Part shown: positions 22,559-33,618 of the stretch, piece after piece
Layout: each line of letters begins with the position of its first letter
How positions within the stretch are numbered: position 1 is the stretch's first letter
DNA from: Hyaloscypha bicolor E
Taxonomy: Eukaryota; Ascomycota; Leotiomycetes; Helotiales; Hyaloscyphaceae
DNA: 64,000 nucleotides
Assembly: GCF_002865645.1 (NCBI RefSeq)
Contig: NW_020194557.1
Coordinates: 434,001 to 498,000 of the forward strand
Direction: 5' to 3'
Notes under the pieces: model-generated
Database searches by the model: none
What the model was told of the DNA's origin: nothing
What the model saw: the letters and a program-made list of their open reading frames with translations, nothing else
Translations under genes and position numbers: made by a program

Positions 22559-25539
22559 TAGGGCTCCTATCGAATTATCGAATTAGTTCGATTCGATCGA
22601 AATTCGATCGAATTCGGTCGAATCGGATTACGTAAAGTTCGATTCGATTAGAATCGAATTTTTTTACAGGATTCGATCGAATATTCGATGGTTCGATCGA
22701 ATTTTCCACGTGATTTTCCCTCAAAATCAGGAATTCACATATAAACTAGAACCTTTTTTTAATAATATTTATTTGTATTAATATTAAGGCTATTTAGATA
22801 TAATCTATAGTATATACGTGATTTTTATAGCCACCTAAACTTGTCTAGCTACTTTACGACGGATATAGTCCTTTAATAAGACTAATACCCTCAAAGTCTC
22901 TATAGATATTAAAGTATATCTTAACCCTAATATCTCTCTTGCGATATTAAATAATTGCTTAACTTTAACCTCTGCTCCCGGAATAGGAAGGTAATTACGT
23001 ATAACCTGAAATATGAGGGGGTATTCTTGCTTATAGACCTTCTACTAATTCAATATTTACTTAGTCTGATTCTCCTTCTTATTTAATACGAAATTAATAC
23101 TTGGAGTATTAAAGTATTACTTAATATTATTATTAGCTATAATTATAGAGCCATACTCTTGTAAGAACTCTAGCTCCAAGCTTATCTTTGTCTTCTGAAC
23201 TAGATTACGAGATCTTACTAATAGTTCTTCTTCAGATAAATAGGCCTTCTTTAGGAAGCTCTTGATGCGATTAAGAATTACTTCGTAATTAGAGTGATTT
23301 TTAATTAACTACTTAGCCTTAATTCTCGAATTAAGATAATAAGTAATCCAGTATATATTGTTTTTCTTTATCTCTATATAGTACTAATTAAACTTATTAA
23401 GTTCTTTTTGAATAGCCTCAAGAAGAGAAGAATCGAATATAGCATATACTCTTTCTTTCTTTATAATTAATTACAGGAGCTTCTCAAGCTAAAGGTATAG
23501 GTTCGGAAGACGGTATAATATAGGCTCTTCCCGGGAAACGAATAGCATATACTCCTTAAATAGCTTTAGAAGGTCTCTAATCTACTTGAGTCTTTTCTAT
23601 TACTCGTTCTCAAAAGAGAGATATGCGATTTCTGGATAGTTCTTAATAAATGCCTTTAAAGCTGCCTGATTTAAGAGAGCTACCTCTAGTATTATAAGAG
23701 TATAATTCCATCTCGTATTAATATTATATGGAATTATAGAAGTAACCCCTTCTTGAGTAAGCTATTCTTGAATTCGCTATAGAGAGCGGTTTATCCAAAG
23801 GACTATAATATGTAGTATAGTAATATTTCCTAATACTATAAGTAAAGTGACCTTATTCTAACTATTATTACTAACTCGATCGAGAAATGCTATAGTATCT
23901 TTATAAGTACTTAAGCCTAAGGACTTCAAAATCGCCTTTATAATAAGGTTATCTATATGAGCTAAATAGTTAATCTTGCTCGCTTCCCTCTTAAATCTCA
24001 TTGATTTATTATAAACAGGTATTGGATTAAGGTATTCGTTATATATATATCCTATTATTTTGTAAAGATACCGAGTATAAGTATTATTATTCTTAGTATT
24101 ATCTCTAGTAAGGCTTATAATCTTGTAAAGTATACCGAGTTTTTTGCCTCTCTTATAGATGATTTAAGTAAGGTTTCTACCGGAATAAGTACCCTTAATC
24201 TTAATAAAGTCTAAATAAGCTTAATATATCTTTATATCTGGGCCTGCCTATTTCCCATTTATAGCGAATATTAAGAGGTTATTTGTGCTTGTCTAATTAT
24301 TAAATAATATAGTAATTATATTATAAGTAGTATTTAATAGAGCCACCAAATTACTCTCAGAAACCTTAACTCTACTAAGAATATACTTAGTAATTATATC
24401 TCCTCTAATAATCTGTCTAGTATATCCGGTAGAGCAGTCATGAGCTTAAACTTTGGCTTTTCTGAGGTTATAAATGGCTAATAAGTATTAATAATCTAAT
24501 TAACTATTATACCTTCAAAATCAGGTATATCTTTCTTTGATTTTATAAACTTATTAAGGCTAGATTATACCCTTTCCATAGATCCAGAGGCCATAGATCC
24601 AGAGAAATCGGAGCGCTTATAGTCGACTTGAATATAATTAGATAAAGCGGTAGTTAATCCCTTGAGCTTTAATACTAGTTAATTAAAGTTCTTATAGATA
24701 TTACAGGTATATTTCTCGTTAAAACCCCTCTCCTTTATTTTTCCCTTGCCCTTATTATACTTAGTAGTAAGTATCTTACTTATATAGTATTTCTACTACC
24801 AAGTACGCTTGCCAGAGGCATTTGCTTGCTTCTACTTCTTCTTCTCAAGTATATCTTTATTATCTTCTTTATTCTCGCTTTCCTCAGGAATTATAGTGGC
24901 TTGAGAGGCTTCTTGAGAGGCTCCTGTATTAGAAACACGTACTCTCTTAGCTAGAGGCTTTGGTAAGGGTGGAGAACGGCCCTGAAACCCGAAGTTATAG
25001 AGGTTAGTATAGTCGACCTTATGCTTGCGAGTAGTTGGTATATTCGGAGTATCTAGGGAGGTATTCGTGGTTCTTGAGGGTTATAGAGGGGTATTAATAG
25101 TAATTGTATCTTTATCTTCTTCTCTTATAATTCGACAAAAATACTAAGGTATAGACATAGTCTCCTGTAATTGGGAGGATTTCAGGGGGGTTAGTGCCAT
25201 TCTATTATTAATTAGTATATATATCTTTATTATAGGGGCGAATTAGGGGCAAATCAGGGTACTTGTATATACTAGTTGGGCCGTAATTAGGCCTGAATTA
25301 GTGGTCTTGGTAGTAGAGAGAATTAGGAAATTGAGAGTTTTGATTTAGTATATAGCTAATTCTTTTAGTAAATTCGCTTCTATTACTACTTTAGGTATAA
25401 GTCCCCTATTCTATGCCCTAACACGTGATTTTTAGTTACGGGAGTTCGATTAGATCGAATATTCGATCGAATTATCGAATATTCGATCGAATCGAACTTT
25501 TATATAAATTCGATCCGATTCGATTCGATAGGAGCCCTA
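22559..25539. mobile_element. Complete hAT-family DNA transposon, RIP-degraded
   Basis: The ends are perfect 17-bp terminal inverted repeats, TAGGGCTCCTATCGAAT at 22559-22575 and its reverse complement at 25523-25539. They are flanked by a perfect 8-bp direct repeat CATCTGAT (22551-22558 and 25540-25547). An 8-bp duplication with TAGGG-type ends is the signature of the hAT superfamily. Both subterminal regions (about 100 bases each) hold arrays of GATTCGATCGAATTC-like palindromes, the likely transposase-binding sites. The interior is AT-rich and encodes a broken transposase on the minus strand. Ends and duplication are intact while the interior is heavily mutated, as expected for RIP acting after insertion. 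Confidence 0.93.
22835..25200 (-). pseudogene. hAT transposase, inactivated by RIP
   Basis: From ATG 25198-25200 the minus strand can be read with many stops but few frame changes. It begins MALTPLKSSQLQE and passes through a Lys-rich segment and an acidic segment. It ends in a recognisable hAT C-terminal dimerisation region (EYPLIFQVIRNYLPIPGA, then VKQLFNIARE and SIETLRVLVLLKDY). Most stops are TAG where CAG is expected, the CpA-to-TpA change made by RIP. It cannot make a functional transposase. Confidence 0.85.
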
Positions 25540-25547
25540 CATCTGAT

Positions 25548-26124
25548 TTGTCGAGAATCTCTGTGATGGGAAACACTGGATGATTTGCTGTAAACTCGAA
25601 CTTTCATTCAAATGCAAGCATGTCACTAGTACCGCTGGGCATATCCAAATCTCTTCCGCTCAGGCATTCCATGGAATGACTCGATATACATGTACTGGTC
25701 CCTCCTCCAAAGCCCTTCCCCTTGTCAACAACTCCCGAAACCCTCAAACACGCAGAGGAGAATATATCTCTCCTCCATCTATTCCACGTTATACACGTCA
25801 TCCATTTCATGTTTTTCCTCCGTTTATATATCTCCTCCATTTCGTATGTGCTCCATCTAACGCACTCACATGCGCGGCGGCATAACAGACTTTGATGTTG
25901 GGTTAGGAAATCGGGAATGCAACAGGATGGTGAAAAGATCTTTGAGAGGATTCTATAACTTGGAAGATGGATCCAACAAAGGATGAGCCAAAAGGTGGTC
26001 TCTCTTGACATTCAGGATTCTTTCGAAGACTTGAAGAGTCGAAGAATGTCTACATCCGGCATCCTGCTAATGATGCCTTGTATCATTCTTTGAGTTTCAT
26101 TGTTCATCAGTTCCCCAATCACAT
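25548..26124. other. Right flank of the hAT insertion, no gene seen
   Basis: Composition is normal. Frames on both strands (25580-25885, 25604-26011) overlap and resemble nothing. This was contiguous with the sequence before 22551 prior to the insertion. Confidence 0.35.
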
Positions 26125-26658
26125 TAATCGTAATTAGATTAGATAAGAATATAATTAACGTAATCCAGATTTTTTTGATTAGATTAGAATAATTAATCGG
26201 ATTAATTATGATTAATCTAACTGATCTGTCACGTGACTCCAGTAAATTACCTTTTACTTAATAATTATTAAATAAGTAAGGTACCCATTAAGCAGTCCTA
26301 ATTAAACTAAGGCAGAGGCTTATATAATAGTAGCTAAATACCAATTTTCTATAATAATAAACTAGTTACCCTCCTCAAAATCTTGATTTGCCCCTGACCT
26401 TTTGCTCGCTTACTAACTAATACTACCGCCTAATTGGGTGACGAGGTAGCGCTAGCGCGGGAGCAGGCAGGAGTGGGCGGGAGCTTTACCCGATCTGGCT
26501 AGTTTCATCACGTGTAAGGATCACGTGCACATTAATTAGATTAATCAAATTAATCATGATTAATCTAATTAGTACGTGAATAGAATATGTTTAATGCCTT
26601 TTTTTTTCGTGAATAGATTAGATTAATGGTCATTAATCTAATCTAATCTATTCATTTA
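26125..26658. repeat. Palindromic GATTAATC/TTAGATTA repeat pair, MITE-like
   Basis: Two clusters of ATTAGATTAGA, GATTAATC and their complements (26125-26225 and 26530-26658) enclose about 300 bases of unrelated sequence. CACGTGA words lie just inside both clusters. The arrangement resembles a small non-autonomous DNA element with subterminal arrays, but exact terminal repeats and a target duplication could not be fixed by eye. Confidence 0.4.
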
Positions 26659-26764
26659 ACACACTGAGGCTGCTGCTGCTGCAGAACGGATTTCAGGAAT
26701 TTTTTTACGAGATATATTGCCTTGCAAATCTGTTACATTCCAAACTACTACTATTATTGCTTTG

Positions 26765-27716
26765 CTAAGTGCCCCGCTTAAGCACAAAATAATCCCAGGG
26801 AATATAACCCTGATAGGACTGCAAAAACTCAAGTATGTAGTCTAATTCCCACCGCTCGCTGGCCTTGCAAGTAAACCTCGTCTTGTAGAATTCCCACGGC
26901 GCAGGATACCATCCAGATTGATGCCAGTCAACGATCGCCGCTACCCTGGGCGTACCATTCTCATCCCAAGACATCAAAATATTGCTACGATGTAAATCGC
27001 TGTGAGTGAATACAATGGGAACGTCATCCAACAGCCCGGGACGCCATGGGTCTGGGTTTGAGGTGTTAATTTGAGGCGTGGTAACACCTGAGAACCAATT
27101 GTGTAACGAGCTGATGTCTGAGAAATAGCGGTCAAGTCCGCCGCCATCGAAGATTATATCTTCTACAGCCTGCTGGTTGATACTTCCTATATTAACTGGC
27201 GTTAGACGCTATAGTAGCCTATAAAAAGATATGATGCTCACCAATAAATGGCATAGAGGAGTCTTGTTGAAGCTGGCGCAATTCGTTGAGGATGCAATGC
27301 AGTTGCCTGCAAATCTCATATTTTTCTTCAACATCTAATCCCGGCCACTCCTGTTCTGAAGCAGCTGCTTCGATTTTCTGCATGTAGATAAAGGTTTCTC
27401 CTTCGTCCTGACGCCTGCCATACACTTCTGGAACTGGCACATTCGGGCATAGGCGGCGAATTGCCCATAAACATTGTCCCTCGGTCATCCTTATTGTGAG
27501 GCCACATTTAACAATAAGATTCATCGAAGGAAACGAAACCGGAACAGGTCGATCCATCTTTGTTTGGGGTCCCGCGGCATGCCGAACCTCAGCTGGAGTT
27601 GGTAGGCACTTGTGACCGTTGGTGAAGAAAGTTGTGTCGAAGAAGGTGATATTGTCGGCCGAAGGGAGCGAACTGGACAAAAGGTAAGGGCCATTCCCAG
27701 TTTCGTGATGGGGCAT
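26765..27716 (-). CDS. APH-like phosphotransferase / kinase-fold protein
   Basis: There are two exons, 27242-27716 and 26765-27186, with a 54-nt intron, giving 298 residues. The C-terminal half has the catalytic loop HSDLHRSNIL (Asp near residue 220, Asn near 225) and the metal-binding IVDWHQSGWYP. Both are diagnostic of the aminoglycoside phosphotransferase/choline kinase fold (APH, PF01636). The N-terminal lobe has VKCGLTIRMTEGQCLWAIRRL and VPVPEVYG, the usual ATP-lobe and hinge segments of the large fungal APH family. The substrate is unknown in these fungal paralogues, so antibiotic resistance should not be assumed. The start MPHHETGNG is the first ATG. It is divergent from MCU, with 958 bases between starts. 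Confidence 0.88.
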
Positions 27717-28674
27717 TTTAGGGTATGCGCAGTTGTTTTAAAAACCTCCGAATTGTTTGGAAGAGTATTGTTCGTATGAAAGGTAGAGTTCTCGGAGGTG
27801 TGGATTGGCGGTATTTTAGAGCGTTGGTACGGGCTGCTCGCTTAGCGTGCCAATCCAAGTGTTGGCGTTAAAACAAGAATGATTGGAGCTGATGGGTTGA
27901 AATCATTTACGCATGAAGCTCTTCTCAGAAGAAAAGACCCCCTCGACTTGCAGGCGGCTTAGCATACCGTATCATCGTCAAAGCCTCTGAGATGTAGAAA
28001 CACCCCAACCTCCTCTCCCTCATCGAAACTCCTGTGATAAACTACTGGCTCGGATCGGATTTGCACGCAGTGGGTATCTTATTAAAGGGGGTGGGTTTAT
28101 ATAAAATTATGCTCGCGTGTCCAAATAACCGTACATTGCCCAAGATATTCAATACACAGAAGGCGGATTTAGATGAGATCAAGGTTTTATTGAGTCGTGG
28201 GATCTGAAACTAATAAAACTTTAAGGACTGGTTACAAAGACGTGGGAATAGCGACTACAAAACGTGAGGAGATGGGTTTGTGGTGTGCGAAAGAACGGAC
28301 GGTTGCTGGGCGACGCTTGTCAAGATCCACTCCCCCTTTTGCTAAGCTCAATGCGCGAGAAAACTTGGAACATTGATGTGGTATACAATAAAGACTTACC
28401 TTCTACGATTCACTCTATCGGGGCCATTGTTAGTATGAAAATAGTAAGGAGTTTGAGAGAAGTGAGGTTGTACATAGTCACGTGTCAGGCTCCCATCCCC
28501 TGAATTGACCGACGTCATGGCGCGTCCATACCAAGGTACCCTGCAACAGCTCTCGAGCTCTCGATCAAAATTCAATATCAAAACCATACTAACCGAGAAA
28601 TTGCAATGTGCTGATGCCTTAGTTCCTTCGGGGGATTCTCCCTTTCTTTTCCTTCGTCTCTGCAACTGTTCAAG
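27717..28674. other. Divergent intergenic region, no further gene seen
   Basis: Frames at 28264-28503 and 28396-28665 overlap on opposite strands and lack domains. The region must hold the promoters of the APH-like gene and of MCU. Confidence 0.45.
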
Positions 28675-30361
28675 ATGCGTTCAGCAACCAAGTTTCGCAT
28701 CCCGCCAATCAGTTCCTCCATATCCCCAAGATTTCAACCCAAGATCCTCACCACCTTCCGCAGCAGACCACCACCAATTTCCAATTTCTCGCCATCGGGT
28801 TCTACCTCACCTTTAAGATCACTGAATCGAGCATTCTCATCAACAAATCTGCAGAGGAAAGACTATGCAGACCTCGCAAAGGAACTGCACCAAAAAAGCG
28901 GAGACAAACACGAAGATGAATTCAATTCCCAAATCGACGACGCAATCGGCCAAGCGAAGGAGCTGCAGACCAGAACACCATGGCACAGAGAAGGAAGCGA
29001 TAAGCCACCTGTCAAGCGTATGAGGAGTGCGGGTGCTATGACAAAGGGTTTGTCTACTCCCTCTCCTTTCTCATCTCCCCAAGATCCCCACACCACACCC
29101 ATTCCACCAGCTAACATGAAACAATTCCACAGGCAAACTCCTCACAACCCCCTCCCGCCTCCTAAAACTAATCCTCCCCCTGACAACCCTCGACAAAAAC
29201 GCGGACCGAAAATCCATCGAACCCCTCGCCCTCCTCGTCCACCCCCAACAACCACTCTCCTACCTAGAACGCCTAATCCAATCTGAACTCCCTATGATAA
29301 AGGCCAAAGACGGTAGTGAAAAAGTCCCCGCTGTGCATTTCCGCGCGGAGGACTCGGCGCAGGACGAGATTAAGTCTGCGGAAGAGGGAGAGATGGATGA
29401 GATGGAAGAGGAGGGGCTGAAGCAGATGCAAGAGGAGGGCAGTGAGGAGACGATGGTTGATGGGAAGTTGATTAAGTTGGGCAAGATTGAGAATTCGGAG
29501 GAGAAGATGGAGAGGATTGCCAAAGAGAGGAAAGAAATGAAAGAAAAGGAGAAGGAGAAAGCTGAAGATCTCGAATTCGGGTTGAGAGGGGGGCCGGGAG
29601 AGGGCGGGGTCGAGAGCTATAGTGGGAAAGGAAGAGAAAGATCATCTTCTTCTGGACCACAGAAATTCGTCCGTTGGTCTAGCTCTACCGAGATAGGGGA
29701 TTTTATCCGTGACGCGGCACGAGGAAAGGAGTTCGCGGTCGAGATCGAGGGCTCGTCATCCGAGATCAGAGTAGGAGTTCCGAGCTTCAACGACAGGACG
29801 CACTACCTGCGCGTCCGGCTACGAAAAACCAGCGGGAAACTTGCCAATCTTGCGAGCGTAAAGAAAGAGTGTGATGAGCTCGCTCACCGCAGTGCACAGA
29901 GACTGGCGATGGGCGGTTTCGCGGTGTTGGTCAGCTGGTGGGCAGCGATTTACCACTTTACGTTCCAGACGAGCTATGGCTGGGATACCATGGAGCCGAT
30001 TACGTACCTCGCTGGCTTGTCAACAATCATGCTTGGTTACTTGTGGTTTCTGTACCATAATCGCGAAGTTTCGTATCGTGCGGCGCTGAATTTGACAGTG
30101 TCAAGGAGGCAGAGCCATTTGTATGAAGTCAAGGGCTTTGATGTGCAGAAGTGGGACCAGTTGATTGAAGAGGCGAATGCGTTGAGGAAGGAGATCAAGC
30201 AGGTGGCGCAAGAGTATGACGTTGAGTGGGATGAGCGGAAGGATGAGGGGAGTGAGGAAGTACATGATGCGTTGAAGAAGGAGAGGAAAACCAGTAGGAA
30301 GAAAGATGATGATGACGACGACGATGGGGAGGGGAAGGAGAAGAAACCCAAGAAGGAATAA
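28675..30361 (+). CDS. mcu: Mitochondrial calcium uniporter, pore subunit
   Basis: There are two exons, 28675-29047 and 29133-30361, with an 85-nt intron, giving 533 residues. The first 55 residues are Arg/Ser/Pro-rich without acids and end RAFSST, a mitochondrial presequence. A long charged coiled region (Glu/Lys-rich, about 205-290) lies in the matrix-facing N-terminal part. Two transmembrane helices ([15 protein letters not shown] and [19 protein letters not shown]) flank the selectivity filter GWDTMEP near residue 408. WDxxEP is the invariant calcium-binding motif of MCU. A coiled coil and a Lys/Asp-rich tail with seven Asp in a row end the protein. MCU carries calcium into the matrix. 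The join [15 protein letters not shown] keeps the frame. The very acidic matrix tail may bind calcium, which is inference. Confidence 0.93.
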
Positions 30362-32557
30362 TGCAAAACCTGGTCTTGAGTTCCCCTTCTGGTAGGCTTT
30401 CGTGTATTGAATGTTGGAGTAGATGCATTGCGTGCGAGGGGGATACCAACATACACCGTCCATTTCCTGCTTACCCTTCGGGTGCCCTATTCAACTGTAT
30501 CCAGTGTACACTTGTTCCAGATGCACAGTCCATGCTCGTCAGAGGAATCGCTTCCATGTCGAGATAGCAGATCATCGATGGATCAGAAAAGGGGAAGCGA
30601 AGATAGGTCTTAACGTCTTGGCATTCGTCTCGAGCCATTCTTTCCTTGTGTGCAAAGTGATATTTCGGTCTTTGCCTTTGCCTTGTTGCTTTCTTTCAAT
30701 TTGCTTGTTGGAGAGGAGGAGTTTATGGATGTGTGGGGTCGTTTCGATTTGGATTTAGGGCAGAGGGACTGGTTGGCGAGAGGAGGTGTCCTGTCGAGTG
30801 GACAAATTCGACTTTCTTTCGAGACATAGTCTGCGGGTGCGCATTCCATACGTGGGGTGGATGAATTGAGGTGATTTATTTATTCGTACTGAGTGGTGGT
30901 AGTGCCACAGAATCGGGGAGGTTCGGCAGCTGTCGCGAAGTGTGGTTGAGGAAGCGAGGGCTGATGGCTGCGAGGGACGGTATTGTGGGAGGACTGGGAG
31001 GAGTCAATTCTGTCCTGCCAGCCGGTATGCTATCCGCGAGAGCTTTTTGGCTGTTCGTAGCTGTCGTGGTGAGGTTTCTGCTCTGTTGAAGGGTAAGTGA
31101 AGAAGGAAAGGTGTTCGCAGCGCGCTCGGAAATGAGAAGCGAGTGGTGAACGGAATTCAATCGCGTTGGATACAGACAGCACAGATAACCCTTGTAGAAG
31201 GCTTTGGACGTGACCGTCGCGATTATTGTGAGTTTATCTCCCCACTCAAGGGCGCAAATACGAGCTCTTGGGTATTCGAACGTGCGCTGGTGACGATCCG
31301 CATGCTTCCATCGCGGCTCTAGAAGCTTGAGAAGGCACCGAGTGTACGGTTCTGTAGATAGTGCAGGGCGTTAAGGTACGGAGTATCTCAATATTGATTC
31401 TGGTTCGTGTTGTAGGGAGGACCAACTGATGCGAGACGAGGTTGTAGGAATGAAGTCACTTGTTGATAGATATTGTGTGAAAAGGAAAGAGGAGAAGGCG
31501 GAGAAGGGAGCTCTTAACATCTCGGAGCCCTGCTCAGAACTGGGGGCGGTATTGATGTTGATTGGGGAGGGCAATTGCGTCGGATACGGAGCAGACGGCA
31601 GATGTAATTCAGGCGGCTGTCAACACCAAGTCTCTCAGCTTATGGACCGAGGGGATTAAAGGGTATCATGAAGAAAGTTATTATTGTCTTAACCATCTTA
31701 CATTACGTTCTCTCCTAGGTCGGGACCTCGGCAGCACTCGACGCCCGAGCATAGCAAGCAGCATGACGAAACTGTACAGTACGCATCCCGCACTCTATTA
31801 CAAGTACCCCAATCCCAACCCCATGCTCTCCTGCTATCTATCACCTCCCAGGCCCTCGCAATGACGTTTCAAAACTCTCTACTATTGCAATCACAATCAC
31901 CAATATCTATCACAATCTCTTCACATGCCAGGAAAGGGTCCAAGACCACCCCAGCTCCACACCCACCACAGATTGGAATGCCGCTCCACACACGCCATCT
32001 CCCTCGCCGGCAAATCGCCCCATCGAGCCTCCGGCTGCTTGGCCGTCCAGTAACCCTTGTCGTTGAACCCGTCCGATCCCCACGCTTAGCCGCACCCACC
32101 TCGATACACAGGGCCACGTGGGCTGTCCTGCATTTCGGATCCCGATCCCTGGACGCCGCTATCTGCACAAGGCTGCCCGTGGAGCGTATCACACAATATC
32201 GATTGATTTGTTGGGGCTGGATATGGTATCAATTTGAATCTGAGGGGTGGTGGGGGTTGGGGGTTGGGGATGGGGTTGGAAATGTGGGGAAGTGTTCAGA
32301 TGTCTGATTGCTGCTAATTTCGTGCAATCATATTACATATATCCTTCTGCCCAACAAAAAACCCGATAATACAAAGAAGATGATGAATACAATCTGGTGC
32401 TTTGAGGCTCCTGTGATCTTTCAAAAGTATTTACTGGAAGGGGAAATGGAAATTTGCATTCATCCAAGCTTACGTTAAAAGACTTCCGAATGATTCTCGT
32501 GCGCTCAGCGTTGACCCTAAAAGATCTGTCTCCATTTCATCTTATTCTTCTGTAATT
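30362..32557. other. Long intergenic region, no convincing gene
   Basis: Several frames of 60-110 codons occur on both strands (for example 30876-31160 minus, 31869-32192 minus, 30423-30758 plus), but they overlap one another and show no family features. The first part holds the MCU 3' end, and a GGGTTGGGG-type G-rich patch lies near 32246-32290. A non-coding transcript is possible but cannot be shown. Confidence 0.4.
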
Positions 32558-33618
32558 CTAACGTGTCATGTCCCTGACGGGATCGTAGTAGACTTTCTCG
32601 TCTTCCCCATTCGCTGGGCTGGGGTCGTATGGTGCATAAGTCTGAGCGGCGGGGTATGTGTACCCCGCAGGGTACCCCGCAGTATACCCACTGCTCACTG
32701 CAGGAGTTGCTACACTTATCAGTACAAATAATGGCGTTGCCATGAACGGGCAAACTTGGGTAGCACACCTGCTGCATAGCCTCCTGAATAGCCTCCTGCA
32801 TAGTATTCTTGGGGCGCTGGGGCTATGAAAAGGTCAGTGGAGAACTTGACTTATACCCTTGCTTGCATTGACGTGGAGGGGAATTGTGGCTTGGGTTGGT
32901 AGTCTGATAAACGGACGATGTTGATATTAACTCCCCGCAATCATTTCTTCAGGACCAGGAAGAGAGAAACACTCAGCACAGGATGACATACCTGAAGTCA
33001 TTGATTCCTCGGGATAATATTCCTCTGGCTCATCGTAGTACTGCTCATGCTCTTCGGATCGATGCTTATGATGATGTCTTGAGCTACTCCTATGGCGATG
33101 AGAGTGATGGTGTTTCCCACTCCCCGAGCCCTTGCCAGGATTTCGATTTCTGCCGTCACGATAACGGAATTTGTGATAGAGGAACCATCGTGCTATCCAA
33201 TTTGGGCAGTCGGGTGTTTTGACCGCGAGGTCCCAGTACCATTGAGTATGCGGGTTGCCGCTTTGGGCGATGCGTCTCATAGCTTCATCCTTCGAGTTCT
33301 CTTTTATATCGCTCCAGTCGTAGGGGGGCCGCCGCTTGCAGTTCTCTTTGAGGTGGTAGTTCTCCGAGGTTAGCCATTTATAGACTACGTCCGTCTCTTT
33401 CTGCAATGTGGCTAAGAATTAGCGATAGTAATAACCTTAAACTCTAAAACAATTAAAATCGACATGGAGGGCCGAGCGGCAGGGTCCTATCGAGGGTTGG
33501 TGGAGGAGCAATTAGCGCAACTTACCGCCATTAGGGAATACGTCTCGGCATCCATACTGAGATGCTTGAGGAGGTCATCCTTTCTTTGGCTCATGGATAG
33601 AGGTGCAAGTGCTGCCAT
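32558..33618 (-). CDS. Conserved fungal protein with His-rich linker and Gly-Tyr tail
   Basis: There are four exons: 33526-33618, 32992-33400, 32769-32822 and 32558-32709, giving 235 residues. All joins have GT-AG ends and keep one frame, and exon 3 is only 54 nt. The N-terminal half is well structured (RKDDLLKHLSMDAE, VVYKWLTSENYHL, PNWIARWFLYHKFRYRDGR) and Trp/Tyr-rich. A basic, His/Ser/Arg-rich linker (HHHSHRHRSSSRHHH) and an acidic Tyr/Glu patch (YYDEPEEYYPEES) follow, then Gly-Tyr repeats (GGYSGG, GYTAGYPAGYTYP). I recognise no domain. The charge-segregated, GY-rich tail suggests an RNA-associated or condensate-forming protein, which is inference from composition only. The start MAALAPLSMSQRKDD is the first ATG of the predicted first exon. 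Confidence 0.65.

Noticed and set aside
26765..27716. Antibiotic-resistance aminoglycoside phosphotransferase
   Set aside because: Fungal genomes carry many APH-fold paralogues of unknown substrate; nothing here indicates resistance.
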